DNA from: Bizionia myxarmorum
Lineage (GTDB): Bacteria; Bacteroidota; Bacteroidia; Flavobacteriales; Flavobacteriaceae
Direction of reading: 5' to 3'
NCBI RefSeq assembly: GCF_008086205.1
Contig: NZ_VSKK01000001.1
Location: 1,798,001 to 1,862,000 of the forward strand
Length of the DNA: 64,000 bases
The notes beneath the pieces were generated by a model, which saw nothing but the letters and a program-made list of their open reading frames with translations, searched no databases and had not been told where the DNA came from. The translations under genes and the position numbers were made by a program. Below are positions 29,902 to 38,231 of this stretch, piece by piece. How positions within the stretch are numbered: the first letter of the stretch is position 1; the number at the start of each line of letters is the position of its first letter.

Positions 29902-31416
29902 ATGATTAGTACACAAACATCTTCAGAAGTTTCAACAGATTTAGAAACCTATTTTGGTCAATTTAGAAAGCACATTATTGGTGTAGATCAGACTTTTGAA
30001 TCGCCTTATGGAACTCAAAAAATCATTTACACGGATTGGACAGCCTCTGGACGTTTATACCGCCCAATTGAAGAGAAAATAACTAATGTTTTTGGACCTT
30101 ATGTAGCAAATACCCATACCGAAACTACTGTTTCAGGAACGGCTATGACGAAAGCGTATCATAAAGCCAAGCATATTATTAAAAAACATGTGAATGCGAG
30201 TGATGATGATGTACTCATTGTTTCTGGAAACGGGATGACGGGAGTTATCAATAAATTCCAACGTATTTTAGGTTTAAAAGTTCCAGAGAATTTAAAGAAT
30301 CATACGATTGTTCCAGAAGACTTATGCCCCGTTGTTTTTATTACTCATATGGAACACCATTCTAACCAAACAACCTGGTTGGAAACCATTGCGAAAGTAG
30401 TGGTTATTCCGCCTTCAGAAGCCGGCTTATTCAGTTTAGAGAATTTAGAGAAACTTCTTATAGAACATAAAGATTGTCCCATTAAAATAGCTTCCGTTAT
30501 TGGCGGTTCTAATGTTACAGGTATTCAAAATCCGCATCATGATATTGCGCAAATGATGCATAAACATGGCGGCGTTTGTTTTGTAGATTTCGCATGTTCT
30601 GCACCTTATGTGGATATTGATATGCATCCAGAAGATGAAACCAAAGCTTTGGATGCTATTTTCTTTTCACCTCATAAATTTATTGGCGGTCCTGGAACTT
30701 CTGGTGTATTAATTTTCAACAAGAAATTATATAAAAATATGATTCCTGATAATCCAGGTGGCGGCACCGTAAGTTGGACAAATCCTTGGGGAGAACATAA
30801 ATATATTGATAATATTGAAGATCGTGAAGACGGTGGCACGCCTGGTTTTTTACAAGCCATAAAAACAGCTCTAGCCATTAAGTTAAAAGAGCAAATGGGC
30901 GTTAAAAATATGTTGGAGCGCGAGCATGAAATATTAAAAGTAGTTTTTAATGAATTAGGTAATGTACCAAATCTACAAATTCTAGCTGGGCAGCATACCG
31001 ATAGGTTGGGTGTTGTTTCATTTTATATTGACAATCTCCATTTTAATTTAGGCGTAAAACTACTAAATGATAAGTTTGGTGTTCAAACACGTGGCGGTTG
31101 CAGCTGTGCTGGCACTTATGGTCATTTTTTACTACATGTAGATCAACAGACCTCCAATGAACTGACTCGTGAAATATCGCTAGGTGAATTAACGCGCAAG
31201 CCAGGTTGGATTCGTATGTCTATTCATCCAACAACAACCAACGCTGAAGTGCAGTATGTATGTGATAGTATTAAAGCATTAGCTGAAAATCACGCGGCTT
31301 GGAAAAACGATTATGACTACAATAAAATGACGAATGAGTTTATTCATAACTCACTAGTAAATCAAGAAATGGATGAAATGGAAACGCTAGTTACTAGCTG
31401 GTTTCTATTATCATAA
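29902..31416 (+). CDS. Class V aminotransferase-fold PLP enzyme (cysteine desulfurase-like)
   Basis: The 504-residue protein is of the class-V PLP fold: TETTVSGTAMTKAYHKAKH, MEHHSNQTTWLE, FVDFACSAPYVDID and the PLP-lysine motif FFSPHKFIGGPGTSGVL are visible, and RGGCSCAGTYGHFLL holds two Cys residues. Many relatives are annotated as cysteine desulfurase/selenocysteine lyase-like, but the SufS/NifS active-site loop is not clearly recognised, so the substrate is open. It follows glmM by 25 bases on the same strand and may be co-transcribed. Confidence 0.82.
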   Translation: MISTQTSSEVSTDLETYFGQFRKHIIGVDQTFESPYGTQKIIYTDWTASGRLYRPIEEKITNVFGPYVANTHTETTVSGTAMTKAYHKAKHIIKKHVNASDDDVLIVSGNGMTGVINKFQRILGLKVPENLKNHTIVPEDLCPVVFITHMEHHSNQTTWLETIAKVVVIPPSEAGLFSLENLEKLLIEHKDCPIKIASVIGGSNVTGIQNPHHDIAQMMHKHGGVCFVDFACSAPYVDIDMHPEDETKALDAIFFSPHKFIGGPGTSGVLIFNKKLYKNMIPDNPGGGTVSWTNPWGEHKYIDNIEDREDGGTPGFLQAIKTALAIKLKEQMGVKNMLEREHEILKVVFNELGNVPNLQILAGQHTDRLGVVSFYIDNLHFNLGVKLLNDKFGVQTRGGCSCAGTYGHFLLHVDQQTSNELTREISLGELTRKPGWIRMSIHPTTTNAEVQYVCDSIKALAENHAAWKNDYDYNKMTNEFIHNSLVNQEMDEMETLVTSWFLLS

Positions 31417-31420
31417 AACC

Positions 31421-32320
31421 TTAAACGTTCTTTTGATATTCTGCTGGCACTTTATCACGATGTTTCCAGCGCTTGTGCGTCCATAAATAATATTCTGGAG
31501 CCTCATTAATCTGCGCTTCAACTAAATCTAGGAAACGGTCTGTAATGGCATAGTCTGGATACTCATTCGGGTGGTATGCTAAAGTTGTAAACGTCGTTTC
31601 ATAAAAACCGCGTTTCAGTTTCTTCACTCCAAAAAAGACCACAGACATATCAAGCTTTTTAGCTAACATTTCTGCACCCGTGTGCACGGGAACCGTTATA
31701 CCCATAAATTCATTCCAATGAAATGCTCTTTCGGCTTTAGGTGACTGGTCTGAAACAAAACCACAAATGGTAACTTTCCCTTCCTTTTTTAACTGCATTA
31801 GTACAGGAATGGTTTCTTTGGTAGTAATTAGGTGGCTGTTATATTTAGCGCGAATACGCTTAACCAAACCATCAAAATATTTATTAGCTAAACGTTTATA
31901 AATGGCGTACCCTTGATTTTTCATATAGGTTTGCAGAATAAAAATCCATTCCCAACTTCCATAATGTGCACACATTAGCGCGATGCTTCTATTTTCATCT
32001 TCTAATTGCTGAATGACCTCTATATTAGTAAATGTGAAGCGTTTTTTCATATCTGCTTCCGAAATGGTTAGGGATTTGATAGATTCCAAAACCATATCAC
32101 ATAAATGATGGTAAAATTTCTTTCGAATTTTGTTTAATTCAGCATCAGATTTATGAGGAAAGGCGAGCTTTAAATTCTCTTTAACTACTTTTTTTCTATA
32201 GCCTATAATGTGATAGATTAAGACGAATAAACCATCGGAAACCGCATACAATAATCGGAAGGGCAAAATGGACACCAACCATAAAATGGGATAAATTAGA
32301 ATATAAGCAAGAAAATGCAT
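31421..32320 (-). CDS. LpxL/HtrB-like lysophospholipid or lipid A acyltransferase
   Basis: The 299-residue membrane-associated enzyme has an N-terminal hydrophobic anchor (YPILWLVSILPFRLLYAVSDG) and the HX4E catalytic motif in CAHYGSWEW, followed by IYKRLANKYFD and GFVSDQSPKA, typical of the late acyltransferases of lipid A. It probably adds a secondary acyl chain to lipid A in the inner membrane; ornithine-lipid synthesis is another possibility for relatives. It is convergent with the class-V enzyme, with 4 bases between the stop codons. Confidence 0.88.
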   Translation of the reverse strand: MHFLAYILIYPILWLVSILPFRLLYAVSDGLFVLIYHIIGYRKKVVKENLKLAFPHKSDAELNKIRKKFYHHLCDMVLESIKSLTISEADMKKRFTFTNIEVIQQLEDENRSIALMCAHYGSWEWIFILQTYMKNQGYAIYKRLANKYFDGLVKRIRAKYNSHLITTKETIPVLMQLKKEGKVTICGFVSDQSPKAERAFHWNEFMGITVPVHTGAEMLAKKLDMSVVFFGVKKLKRGFYETTFTTLAYHPNEYPDYAITDRFLDLVEAQINEAPEYYLWTHKRWKHRDKVPAEYQKNV

Positions 32321-32382
32321 GAATTAATTTTAGATTTGCAGCTACAAATATATGTTATATTCTTTTTAAACGTTTACTATTT

Positions 32383-33033
32383 ATGGGCAATTTAAGTTTG
32401 GTTCTTATTGTAATTATTGCGGCGAATGCCTTGATTTCATTCAAAGGTTTCAGTGATCATCCGTTTTTTGAAAAATACAAATTCCATATTGGAAGTATTC
32501 TTCGAGGTGAAAAAATACGCATGTTTAGCTCTGGATTTTTACATGTGGACATGGCTCATTTGTTTTTTAATATGTTTTCGCTGTTCATTTTTGCGGATGT
32601 CGTTATTGGCTTTCTTGGAGATATTCAGTTTGTAGTTATTTATATTGGAAGTTTAGTGATGGGGAATTTACTGTCGTTATATTTTCATAAAGATGAGCCT
32701 CATTACAGTGCTGTTGGTGCCAGTGGCGCGGTTATGGGTGTTATTTATTCGGCTATTTTACTACAGCCTAATATGAGTTTGTATATGTTTTTTATTCCTA
32801 TACCCATTCCAGCCTATATTTTTGGGATTGGCTATTTATTATATTCTATTTATGGCATGAAAAATAGACTTGGCAATATTGGTCATGATGCGCATTTTGG
32901 CGGCGCTATTGGTGGTTATGTTATAACCTTATTGTTGGCGACTTGGTTGTTTGAAAAAAACCTACTTATGATTGGATTGTTAGCTTTGCCTATAATTTTA
33001 CTATTTGTATTGAAGAAATTGGGGAAAATTTGA
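32383..33033 (+). CDS. Rhomboid-family intramembrane serine protease
   Basis: The 216-residue protein has about six membrane segments and the rhomboid catalytic pair: Ser114 in GASGAVMG and His171 in HDAHFGGAIGG. The HxxxN-type motif appears as HVDMAHLFFNMFSL near residues 54-67. The substrate is unknown. A heptamer tandem repeat begins 14 bases after its stop codon. The gene is divergent from the acyltransferase. Confidence 0.93.
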   Translation: MGNLSLVLIVIIAANALISFKGFSDHPFFEKYKFHIGSILRGEKIRMFSSGFLHVDMAHLFFNMFSLFIFADVVIGFLGDIQFVVIYIGSLVMGNLLSLYFHKDEPHYSAVGASGAVMGVIYSAILLQPNMSLYMFFIPIPIPAYIFGIGYLLYSIYGMKNRLGNIGHDAHFGGAIGGYVITLLLATWLFEKNLLMIGLLALPIILLFVLKKLGKI

Positions 33034-33046
33034 TATACTTCTTTAA

Positions 33047-33109
33047 GTGAAAAGTGAAAAGTGAAAAGTGAAAAGTGAAAAGTGAAAAGTGAAAAGTGAA
33101 AAGTGAAAA
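33047..33109. repeat. Heptanucleotide tandem repeat (GTGAAAA)9
   Basis: Nine perfect tandem copies of GTGAAAA (33047-33109) are followed by a partial copy GTGAG. The array begins right after the rhomboid stop codon and lies outside coding sequence. The unit length of 7 is not a multiple of 3 and the array is perfect, which suggests recent slippage and probable copy-number variation between isolates. Confidence 0.95.
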
Positions 33110-33170
33110 GTGAGAATAGAGGTTTGAGGTGTAAAGATTTAAAAGTTAGTATAGAAAAGTGCTATGAATA

Positions 33171-33202
33171 AAAAAAGCCTTTCCAAATGGAAAGGCTTTT
33201 TT
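33171..33202. terminator. Bidirectional terminator between rhomboid and TlpA-like genes
   Basis: The stem AGCCTTTCC / GGAAAGGCT (33176-33184, 33189-33197) has loop AAAT, with an A-run on the left and a T-run on the right. It can end transcripts of both convergent genes. Confidence 0.88.
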
Positions 33203-33220
33203 CTATAATTTGATTGCAAC

Positions 33221-34354
33221 TTAATCTAAAAGCTCTGCAATTTTAGCTTCTAAATCTGCGCCTCTTAAATCTTTAGCAATAATTTTTCCTTCGCTATCTA
33301 GAATAAATGTAGCTGGAATAGCTTGGATATTATAGAGTTTAGCAATAGGGTCTTCAAAATAATTTAGGTTAGACACTTGGTGCCATTGTAAACCATCCTG
33401 TTCTATAGCTTTAATCCATTCGTCTTTGGCATTAGGTTGTCTTGGATTTCCATCTAAAGACACACCAATTATTTCAAGACCTTTATCATGATACTTTTCG
33501 TAAACCTTAACAACATTTGGATTCTCTCTTCTACACGGTGCACACCAAGCAGCCCAAAAATCAATAATAGTTACTTTACCTTTAATATCGTTTAAAGCAA
33601 CCATTTTTCCTTCTGGATTAGGTGCCGAAAAGTTAGGCGCTACGCTACCCATTGATGTTGCTTTAGATGCATTTACAATAGCTGCAATACTTTTACCAAT
33701 ACGGCTGTTTTTAACCGGCTCGGTGAAATTCTCATACAGTTCTTGCGCTTTATCTAAATCAATACCTTTTGTTTGAACTAGGTTTTCAAGAATTGCAGCA
33801 CTTGTTACTACATCATTATGCTTTTTAATTGCTTCTAGGTTTTTAGCATTTCCTTCGTCTACAATTTTCTTAAACTCATCTTGAATCGCTGTCATTTGAA
33901 TGGTGTCACCCGTATTTCTAGCTGCCATATAAGCTTGACCCATTGTTTCATTTTTAGCTCTAATAGGATCTGATATTTTCTTGAATACTTGAAAAATATC
34001 ATTTTCATGGCTTCCTTTTACAACAGAAGATTGTAAGCTATCTTTGTAAAATTCAATTGTAATATCCTTATTTTCCAATACAATTGGCGTACCGCCAACC
34101 ATACCGTCAATCGTGATTACATATAAATCTGGTGATTCAACAGCGCCTGTAAATGTTAATTTACCGTCTTTCACAACAGTAGAATCGACAAAAAAGGAAT
34201 TATTTAAATCGGCATTACGAAGTCTTACTGTCTTACCGTCCACGGCCTTATCAATAGAACCCGTTATAACATAACCTTCTTTAGTTTCGTTATTCTTACA
34301 AGAAACTGCAAGGACGACGAAAGCAAGTAGCATAAGTTTTTTAATCATTTTCAA
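33221..34354 (-). CDS. TlpA-like thiol-disulfide oxidoreductase lipoprotein with DUF4369 N-terminus
   Basis: The 377-residue lipoprotein (VSCKNN lipobox) has an N-terminal beta-rich DUF4369 domain (ITGSIDKAVDGKTVRLRNAD; LYVITIDGMV), a helical linker and a C-terminal thioredoxin-like domain with the active site WAAWCAPCRRE and the cis-Pro segment IQAIPATFILD. It is likely to act in the periplasm on protein disulfides or cytochrome maturation. This architecture is frequent in Bacteroidota. TATATTTG on the minus strand (34372-34379) is a likely -7 box. Confidence 0.92.
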   Translation of the reverse strand: MKMIKKLMLLAFVVLAVSCKNNETKEGYVITGSIDKAVDGKTVRLRNADLNNSFFVDSTVVKDGKLTFTGAVESPDLYVITIDGMVGGTPIVLENKDITIEFYKDSLQSSVVKGSHENDIFQVFKKISDPIRAKNETMGQAYMAARNTGDTIQMTAIQDEFKKIVDEGNAKNLEAIKKHNDVVTSAAILENLVQTKGIDLDKAQELYENFTEPVKNSRIGKSIAAIVNASKATSMGSVAPNFSAPNPEGKMVALNDIKGKVTIIDFWAAWCAPCRRENPNVVKVYEKYHDKGLEIIGVSLDGNPRQPNAKDEWIKAIEQDGLQWHQVSNLNYFEDPIAKLYNIQAIPATFILDSEGKIIAKDLRGADLEAKIAELLD

Positions 34355-34448
34355 TGTTTTTTAGTTTGTGCAAATATAGTAGATTGTTAAAAAATATCTG
34401 TTAAGAATTAGCTAATATCCTAAAGGGTGTATTTCGTGCTGTTTTTAG

Positions 34449-34456
34449 TACTTTTG
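34449..34456 (+). promoter_or_regulatory. Probable -7 element of mnmE, giving a near-leaderless transcript
   Basis: TACTTTTG matches TAnnTTTG. Only four bases (TAGC) separate it from the ATG at 34461, so transcription should start at or within a base or two of the start codon. No clear -33 TTTG was seen. Confidence 0.5.
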
Positions 34457-34460
34457 TAGC

Positions 34461-35852
34461 ATGAATCAAAACGATACTATTGTTGCGCTTGCTACGGCTT
34501 CAGGAGCTGGTGCTATTGCGGTTATTCGCTTATCAGGAACCGATGCCATAACTATTGCGGAAGACTGTTTTCGTTCGGTTTCTAAAGCTAAAAAGTTATC
34601 CAAACAGAAAACACATACCATTCATTTAGGGCATATTGTAGATGATACACGTGAAATTGATGAAGTTTTAGTATCGGTTTTTAAGAATCCTAATTCTTAT
34701 ACAGGTGAAGATGTGGTGGAGGTATCTTGCCATGGTTCCCATTATATTCAACAACAAATCATTCAATTATTCTTAAGAAACGGTTGCCGAATGGCAGATG
34801 CGGGTGAATTTACCTTGCGTGCTTTTTTAAATGGGAAGTTAGATTTAAGTCAGGCCGAAGCCGTTGCCGATTTAATTGCAAGTGATAATGAAGCGTCTCA
34901 CCAAATTGCCATGCAGCAAATGCGTGGTGGTTTTTCAAGTGAAATTGCCAAGCTTCGCGAAGAACTTTTAAACTTCGCATCCTTAATAGAATTAGAGTTG
35001 GACTTTGCTGAAGAAGATGTGGAATTTGCGGATAGAACGCAATTTCGGGAATTAGTAGAACGAATCACATTTGTTTTAAAACGTTTAATCGATTCGTTTG
35101 CTGTTGGAAATGTCATTAAAAACGGGATTCCGGTTGCTATTGTAGGGGAACCTAATGTGGGGAAATCCACATTGTTAAATGCGTTGTTGAATGAAGAACG
35201 CGCCATTGTTTCAGAAATAGCCGGAACTACGCGTGATACTATTGAAGATGAAATTAGTATTGGCGGTATGGGTTTCCGATTTATAGATACAGCTGGAATT
35301 CGTGAAACACAGGATGTGGTAGAAAGCATTGGAATTAAAAAGACCTTCGAGAAAATAGAACAAGCCCAAGTGGTCATTTACTTATTCGATGCGGAACAGT
35401 TCCAAGTTCAAAGTTCCAAGTTCAAGGTTGAACTGGAAAAGATTAAAAATAAGTACCCCTTAAAACCCTTACTTGTTATTGCCAATAAAATTGATAAAGT
35501 AGATGATATTTTGTTGGCGCAAATGCAAACGGAGATCCCTGAAATCCAATTGTTATCAGCTAAAAGTGGCTTTGGCGTTGAGCAACTTACCGATTCTTTA
35601 TTAGGCTTGGTAAATACAGGCGCACTTCGAAATAACGAAACTATTATCACCAATACACGGCATTATGATGCGCTGCTAAAAGCATTAGAAGAAATTCAGA
35701 AAGTTAAATACGGGTTGGATTCTGGATTGCCAAGCGATTTAATGGCCATTGATATTCGGGAGGCTTTGTACCAATTTGGATTGATAACGGGGAATGTTAC
35801 CAATGATGAGTTGTTGGGGAATATTTTTGCGAATTTTTGCATCGGGAAATAG
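34461..35852 (+). CDS. mnmE: tRNA uridine-5-carboxymethylaminomethyl modification GTPase MnmE
   Basis: The 463-residue GTPase works with MnmG to modify U34 of certain tRNAs. It has the N-terminal folate-binding domain (DTIVALATASGAGAIAVIR; CHGSHYIQQQIIQLFL), the G domain with GEPNVGKSTLLNALL, DTAGIRET and ANKID, and ends with the catalytic C-terminus FCIGK (CxGK). Within the G domain, at about residues 313-323, is the segment QFQVQSSKFKVELE, encoded by 35398-35430, which reads like a piece of the TTCCAAGTTC-type repeat found just downstream (35.85-36.5 kb); the rest of the protein is normal. Confidence 0.96.
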   Translation: MNQNDTIVALATASGAGAIAVIRLSGTDAITIAEDCFRSVSKAKKLSKQKTHTIHLGHIVDDTREIDEVLVSVFKNPNSYTGEDVVEVSCHGSHYIQQQIIQLFLRNGCRMADAGEFTLRAFLNGKLDLSQAEAVADLIASDNEASHQIAMQQMRGGFSSEIAKLREELLNFASLIELELDFAEEDVEFADRTQFRELVERITFVLKRLIDSFAVGNVIKNGIPVAIVGEPNVGKSTLLNALLNEERAIVSEIAGTTRDTIEDEISIGGMGFRFIDTAGIRETQDVVESIGIKKTFEKIEQAQVVIYLFDAEQFQVQSSKFKVELEKIKNKYPLKPLLVIANKIDKVDDILLAQMQTEIPEIQLLSAKSGFGVEQLTDSLLGLVNTGALRNNETIITNTRHYDALLKALEEIQKVKYGLDSGLPSDLMAIDIREALYQFGLITGNVTNDELLGNIFANFCIGK

Positions 35853-36520
35853 ATTCCAAATTCCAAGTTCCAGATTTCAAAAGGACTATATTTCAAAAAC
35901 TACCTATTATTTCACGGAGATTCGCGGAGACCTTACAGAGATTCACGGAGGTTGATTGGGTTGATACGACTTGATTTGTCTCGCAAAGTCGCAGAGGCGC
36001 AAATCTGCCTTTCGGCAGACAAGGGCGCAAAGGCGAAATAAGTGTTATGGGTTTATATTTCGGGAATAGGCAGGTTATGAATTCCAAGTTTCAGATTCCA
36101 GATTTCAAAAGGACTATATTTCAAAAACTACCTATTATTTCACGGAGATACGCGGAGACTTTACAGAGATTCGTGGCGTTTGATTGGGTTGATACGATTT
36201 AATTTGTCTCGCAAAGTCGCAGAGGCTTAAATCTGCCTTTCGGCAGACAAGGGCGCAAAGGCGAAATAAGTGTTAGGGGTTTATATTTCGGGAATAGGCA
36301 GGTTATGAATTTCAAGTTTCAGATTCCAAATTCCAAAAGGACTATATTTCAAAAACCACCTATTATTTCACGGAGATTTGCGGAGACCTTACAGAGATTC
36401 ATGGAGATTGATTGGGTTGATACGATTTGATTTATTGTGTAAAGTCGAAAAGTCACAGAGACGTAATGGATAAAGGCCGAATTTGCAGCGTCTTAAATCT
36501 GCCTTTCGGCAGACATGGCT
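35853..36520. repeat. 228-bp imperfect tandem repeat, nearly three copies
   Basis: Three copies start near 35853, 36081 and 36309; the marker ACTATATTTC recurs at 35885, 36113 and 36341, giving a period of exactly 228 bp. Each copy has a TTCCAAGTTCCAG-like beginning, a CACGGAGATTCGCGGAGACC segment, a CGCAAAGTCGCAGAGGCG-like segment and the hairpin TCTGCCTTTCGGCAGA. The third copy diverges in its second half. Minus-strand frames across it have no gene character. It lies directly after mnmE. Segments of this kind occur dispersed in Bacteroidota genomes (from memory). Confidence 0.9.
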
Positions 36521-36820
36521 CGCTATTGTTAGGCTTATTGTGCTTATGGGATTGGCGCTTTTTTAGGTAAGGGAGCTAATCTAAATTTTCTTCTGGACGT
36601 TATGTTTCTTTTATTTCACCTATTACTTACTACGAAATTACATCTGTCTAGGTTGCTATAACCTCGGTTTAACCATTTTATATGCATGCTATAACCACGC
36701 TATACCCTTTAATTTAAAAAGACTATCTTTAATAGGTAGTTGCTTGATGGCGAGGAGTTTGTTGTTGATTTGTTTGGTTGTTGGGTGGTAGGTTATTATT
36801 AACTTTTAAAAGGAGATATT
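36521..36820. other. Intergenic stretch with the leader of the 36821 gene
   Basis: No coding character was seen on either strand. The end of the stretch holds AAAAGGAGATATT immediately before the ATG at 36821, an unusually strong ribosome binding site for this genome. Confidence 0.5.
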
Positions 36821-37573
36821 ATGGCAAAGCAGAAAGGTATTATTCCGATAGTTGGGACGATTGGTGGTCTTAATTTTTTTATTTTAAATGGTGAGCCATT
36901 GGTGCGGAGAGCTGGTGGTGGTTTTAATGGGAAAGCTATTAAAACCAAGGGCAGTATGCAACGTGTTCGCGAAAACGGGAGTGAGTTTGGTACTTGTTCT
37001 CATTTGAATAAAGTATTTAGGCAGGCGTTACGGCCGTTTTATAACAACCATAAGTTTACGTTTTTTCATAGCAGATTGATGACCTTGTTTACGGGTTTAA
37101 AAGATTTGGATGCTGTAAATGCTCGGGGCGAGCGACGTGTTGCTAAAGGGCTTGAAACGGTAAAAGGCAAGCGGGCTTTAATAAACTTTAATTATACACC
37201 GGATTGTCAGCCGCATTTAGTGCTACCTTTTAGCTATAACATGGACTGGCCAACGCATACTTTTAGTATTCCCAGGTTTGATATCCAAGATGTTCGTTTT
37301 AGTACGGGCGCCACGCATATAGCCCTGCAGTTTGGGGTTTTGGACTTTAACTTTGAGTCGCTAGTATATAAGATGCATTTAGCAGCACCTATGGTATTGG
37401 CTAAAAATGATCCGCGGACGAGTTTGAATTTAACACCTACGAGTCTGCCAAGTGGATTGGGATTGCAAATGGCCGTTTTAGGAATTCGGTATTATCAGGA
37501 AATTGATGGGCTGATGTATTTATTACATGCGCAGGATGGTGTTGGGATTGGGGTTTTGGCAATAAAGAATTGA
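36821..37573 (+). CDS. Hypothetical protein of flavobacterial family, 250 aa, strong ribosome binding site
   Basis: I do not recognise a function. The N-terminus (MAKQKGIIPIVGTIGGLNF) with AIKTKGSMQRVRENGSEFG is like a family of flavobacterial proteins of unknown role that begin with a similar 'QKGI..GTIG' segment; this comparison is from memory. The protein has no signal peptide or membrane helix, and has a basic middle (KDLDAVNARGERRVAKGLE) and a beta-rich C-terminal half. AGGAG sits 8 bases before the ATG, unlike the neighbours, which lack such sites. It is placed between the 228-bp repeats and the CRISPR region; a link to either is unproven. Confidence 0.6.
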   Translation: MAKQKGIIPIVGTIGGLNFFILNGEPLVRRAGGGFNGKAIKTKGSMQRVRENGSEFGTCSHLNKVFRQALRPFYNNHKFTFFHSRLMTLFTGLKDLDAVNARGERRVAKGLETVKGKRALINFNYTPDCQPHLVLPFSYNMDWPTHTFSIPRFDIQDVRFSTGATHIALQFGVLDFNFESLVYKMHLAAPMVLAKNDPRTSLNLTPTSLPSGLGLQMAVLGIRYYQEIDGLMYLLHAQDGVGIGVLAIKN

Positions 37574-37674
37574 GAGCGCTGTGCTTTTAGTATTAGGTAT
37601 TAAGACGGGGTATGTAAGTTAATGAAGGTTTTTGGTTATCACGCTAAAGCGCCGAGGCACAGAATTTATAAAAC

Positions 37675-37699
37675 AAAAAAGTCCTACCGAAGCAGGACT
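37675..37699 (-). terminator. Terminator of the tracrRNA gene
   Basis: The 8-bp stem (one wobble pair) closes on a TTCG loop (37680-37699) and is followed by six T residues on the minus strand. Confidence 0.88.
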
Positions 37700-37762
37700 A
37701 AAGATTTTCATCTACGGCATATAGCCTTATTGTGATAAGATTAAAGATTAGAAATTTTAATC
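37675..37762 (-). ncRNA. Type II-C tracrRNA
   Basis: On the minus strand the transcript would run from about 37762 to the T-run at 37680-37675. Its 5' part is complementary to the CRISPR repeat: 37739-37754 is identical on the plus strand to repeat positions 11-26 (16 of 16), and 37730-37735 gives a further pairing block matching the repeat start (TTGTG) with a small internal bulge. Then come a short nexus stem (GGC-TATAT-GCC, 37715-37726) and an A-rich linker. The 3' hairpin AGTCCT-GC-TTCG-GT-AGGACT (37680-37699) has a TTCG loop and a T-run. All parts of a II-C tracrRNA are therefore intact, even though cas9 is truncated. Confidence 0.88.
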
Positions 37763-37767
37763 AGTTT

Positions 37768-37798
37768 CAAATATATGAAAAAGATTTCTATTTAACAA
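37768..37798 (-). promoter_or_regulatory. Promoter of the tracrRNA gene
   Basis: On the minus strand TTG (37798-37796) and TATATTTG (37775-37768) are separated by 20 bases, matching the Bacteroidota promoter pattern; the predicted start falls at about 37762, just before the anti-repeat. Confidence 0.75.
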
Positions 37799-37863
37799 TG
37801 CGGATTCCCGTAACCAAAATATTCAGCAATTTGTATATTGAAGACTGATAAATTTTAAATATT

Positions 37864-38199
37864 ATGAGTAGGATATTAGGTTTGGATTTGGGGACTAATT
37901 CGATTGGGTGGGCATTGATAGATGGAAATAAAAAAGAAATTTTAGGTATTGGAAGCCGAATTTTTCCTGAAGGAGTTGTTAATTTAGGTGAAGGGGAAGG
38001 TAGAGAAACCTCAAAAAATGCCAGTAGAACGGAAGACAGAGGTAAACGACGACAGTTTTTTAGAAAACGTTTACGTAAACGTTATTTATTGCGAGAACTT
38101 GCTAAAAATAAGATGTGTCCTATAGATTATACTTTCGTTAAAATTTGGAACCAAGAAGATATTTTTGAACAGGCAGAGAATTTTAAGAGGAATAGATAA
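37864..38199 (+). pseudogene. cas9: cas9 fragment: RuvC-I motif and bridge helix only (111 aa)
   Basis: The frame begins as a normal II-C Cas9: RuvC-I motif ILGLDLGTNSIGWALID with catalytic Asp8, then the Arg-rich bridge helix (RGKRRQFFRKRLRKRYLLRE, about residues 59-78) and KMCPIDYTFVKIW, which still resembles Cas9. After about residue 96 the similarity ends and the frame stops at residue 111; Cas9 of this type has well over 1,000 residues. REC lobe, HNH, RuvC-II/III and the PAM-interacting domain are all missing, and no frame downstream continues it. The next gene starts 32 bases later. It is probably inactive; the retained start could still be translated. Confidence 0.85.
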
Positions 38200-38231
38200 T
38201 ATATTTATTATTTTAATATAAGTGTTACAGT

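Noticed and set aside
33047..33109. Short direct repeats after the rhomboid gene considered as a CRISPR array
   Set aside because: The unit is 7 bases with no spacers; it is a simple tandem repeat.
35853..36520. Minus-strand open frames in the 228-bp repeats considered as genes
   Set aside because: They follow the repeat period, contain no recognisable domain and have no start context; they are chance frames.
38140..38231. Possible simple frameshift of cas9 rather than truncation
   Set aside because: The other two frames after codon 96 stop quickly and do not resemble Cas9, so the rest of the gene is absent.
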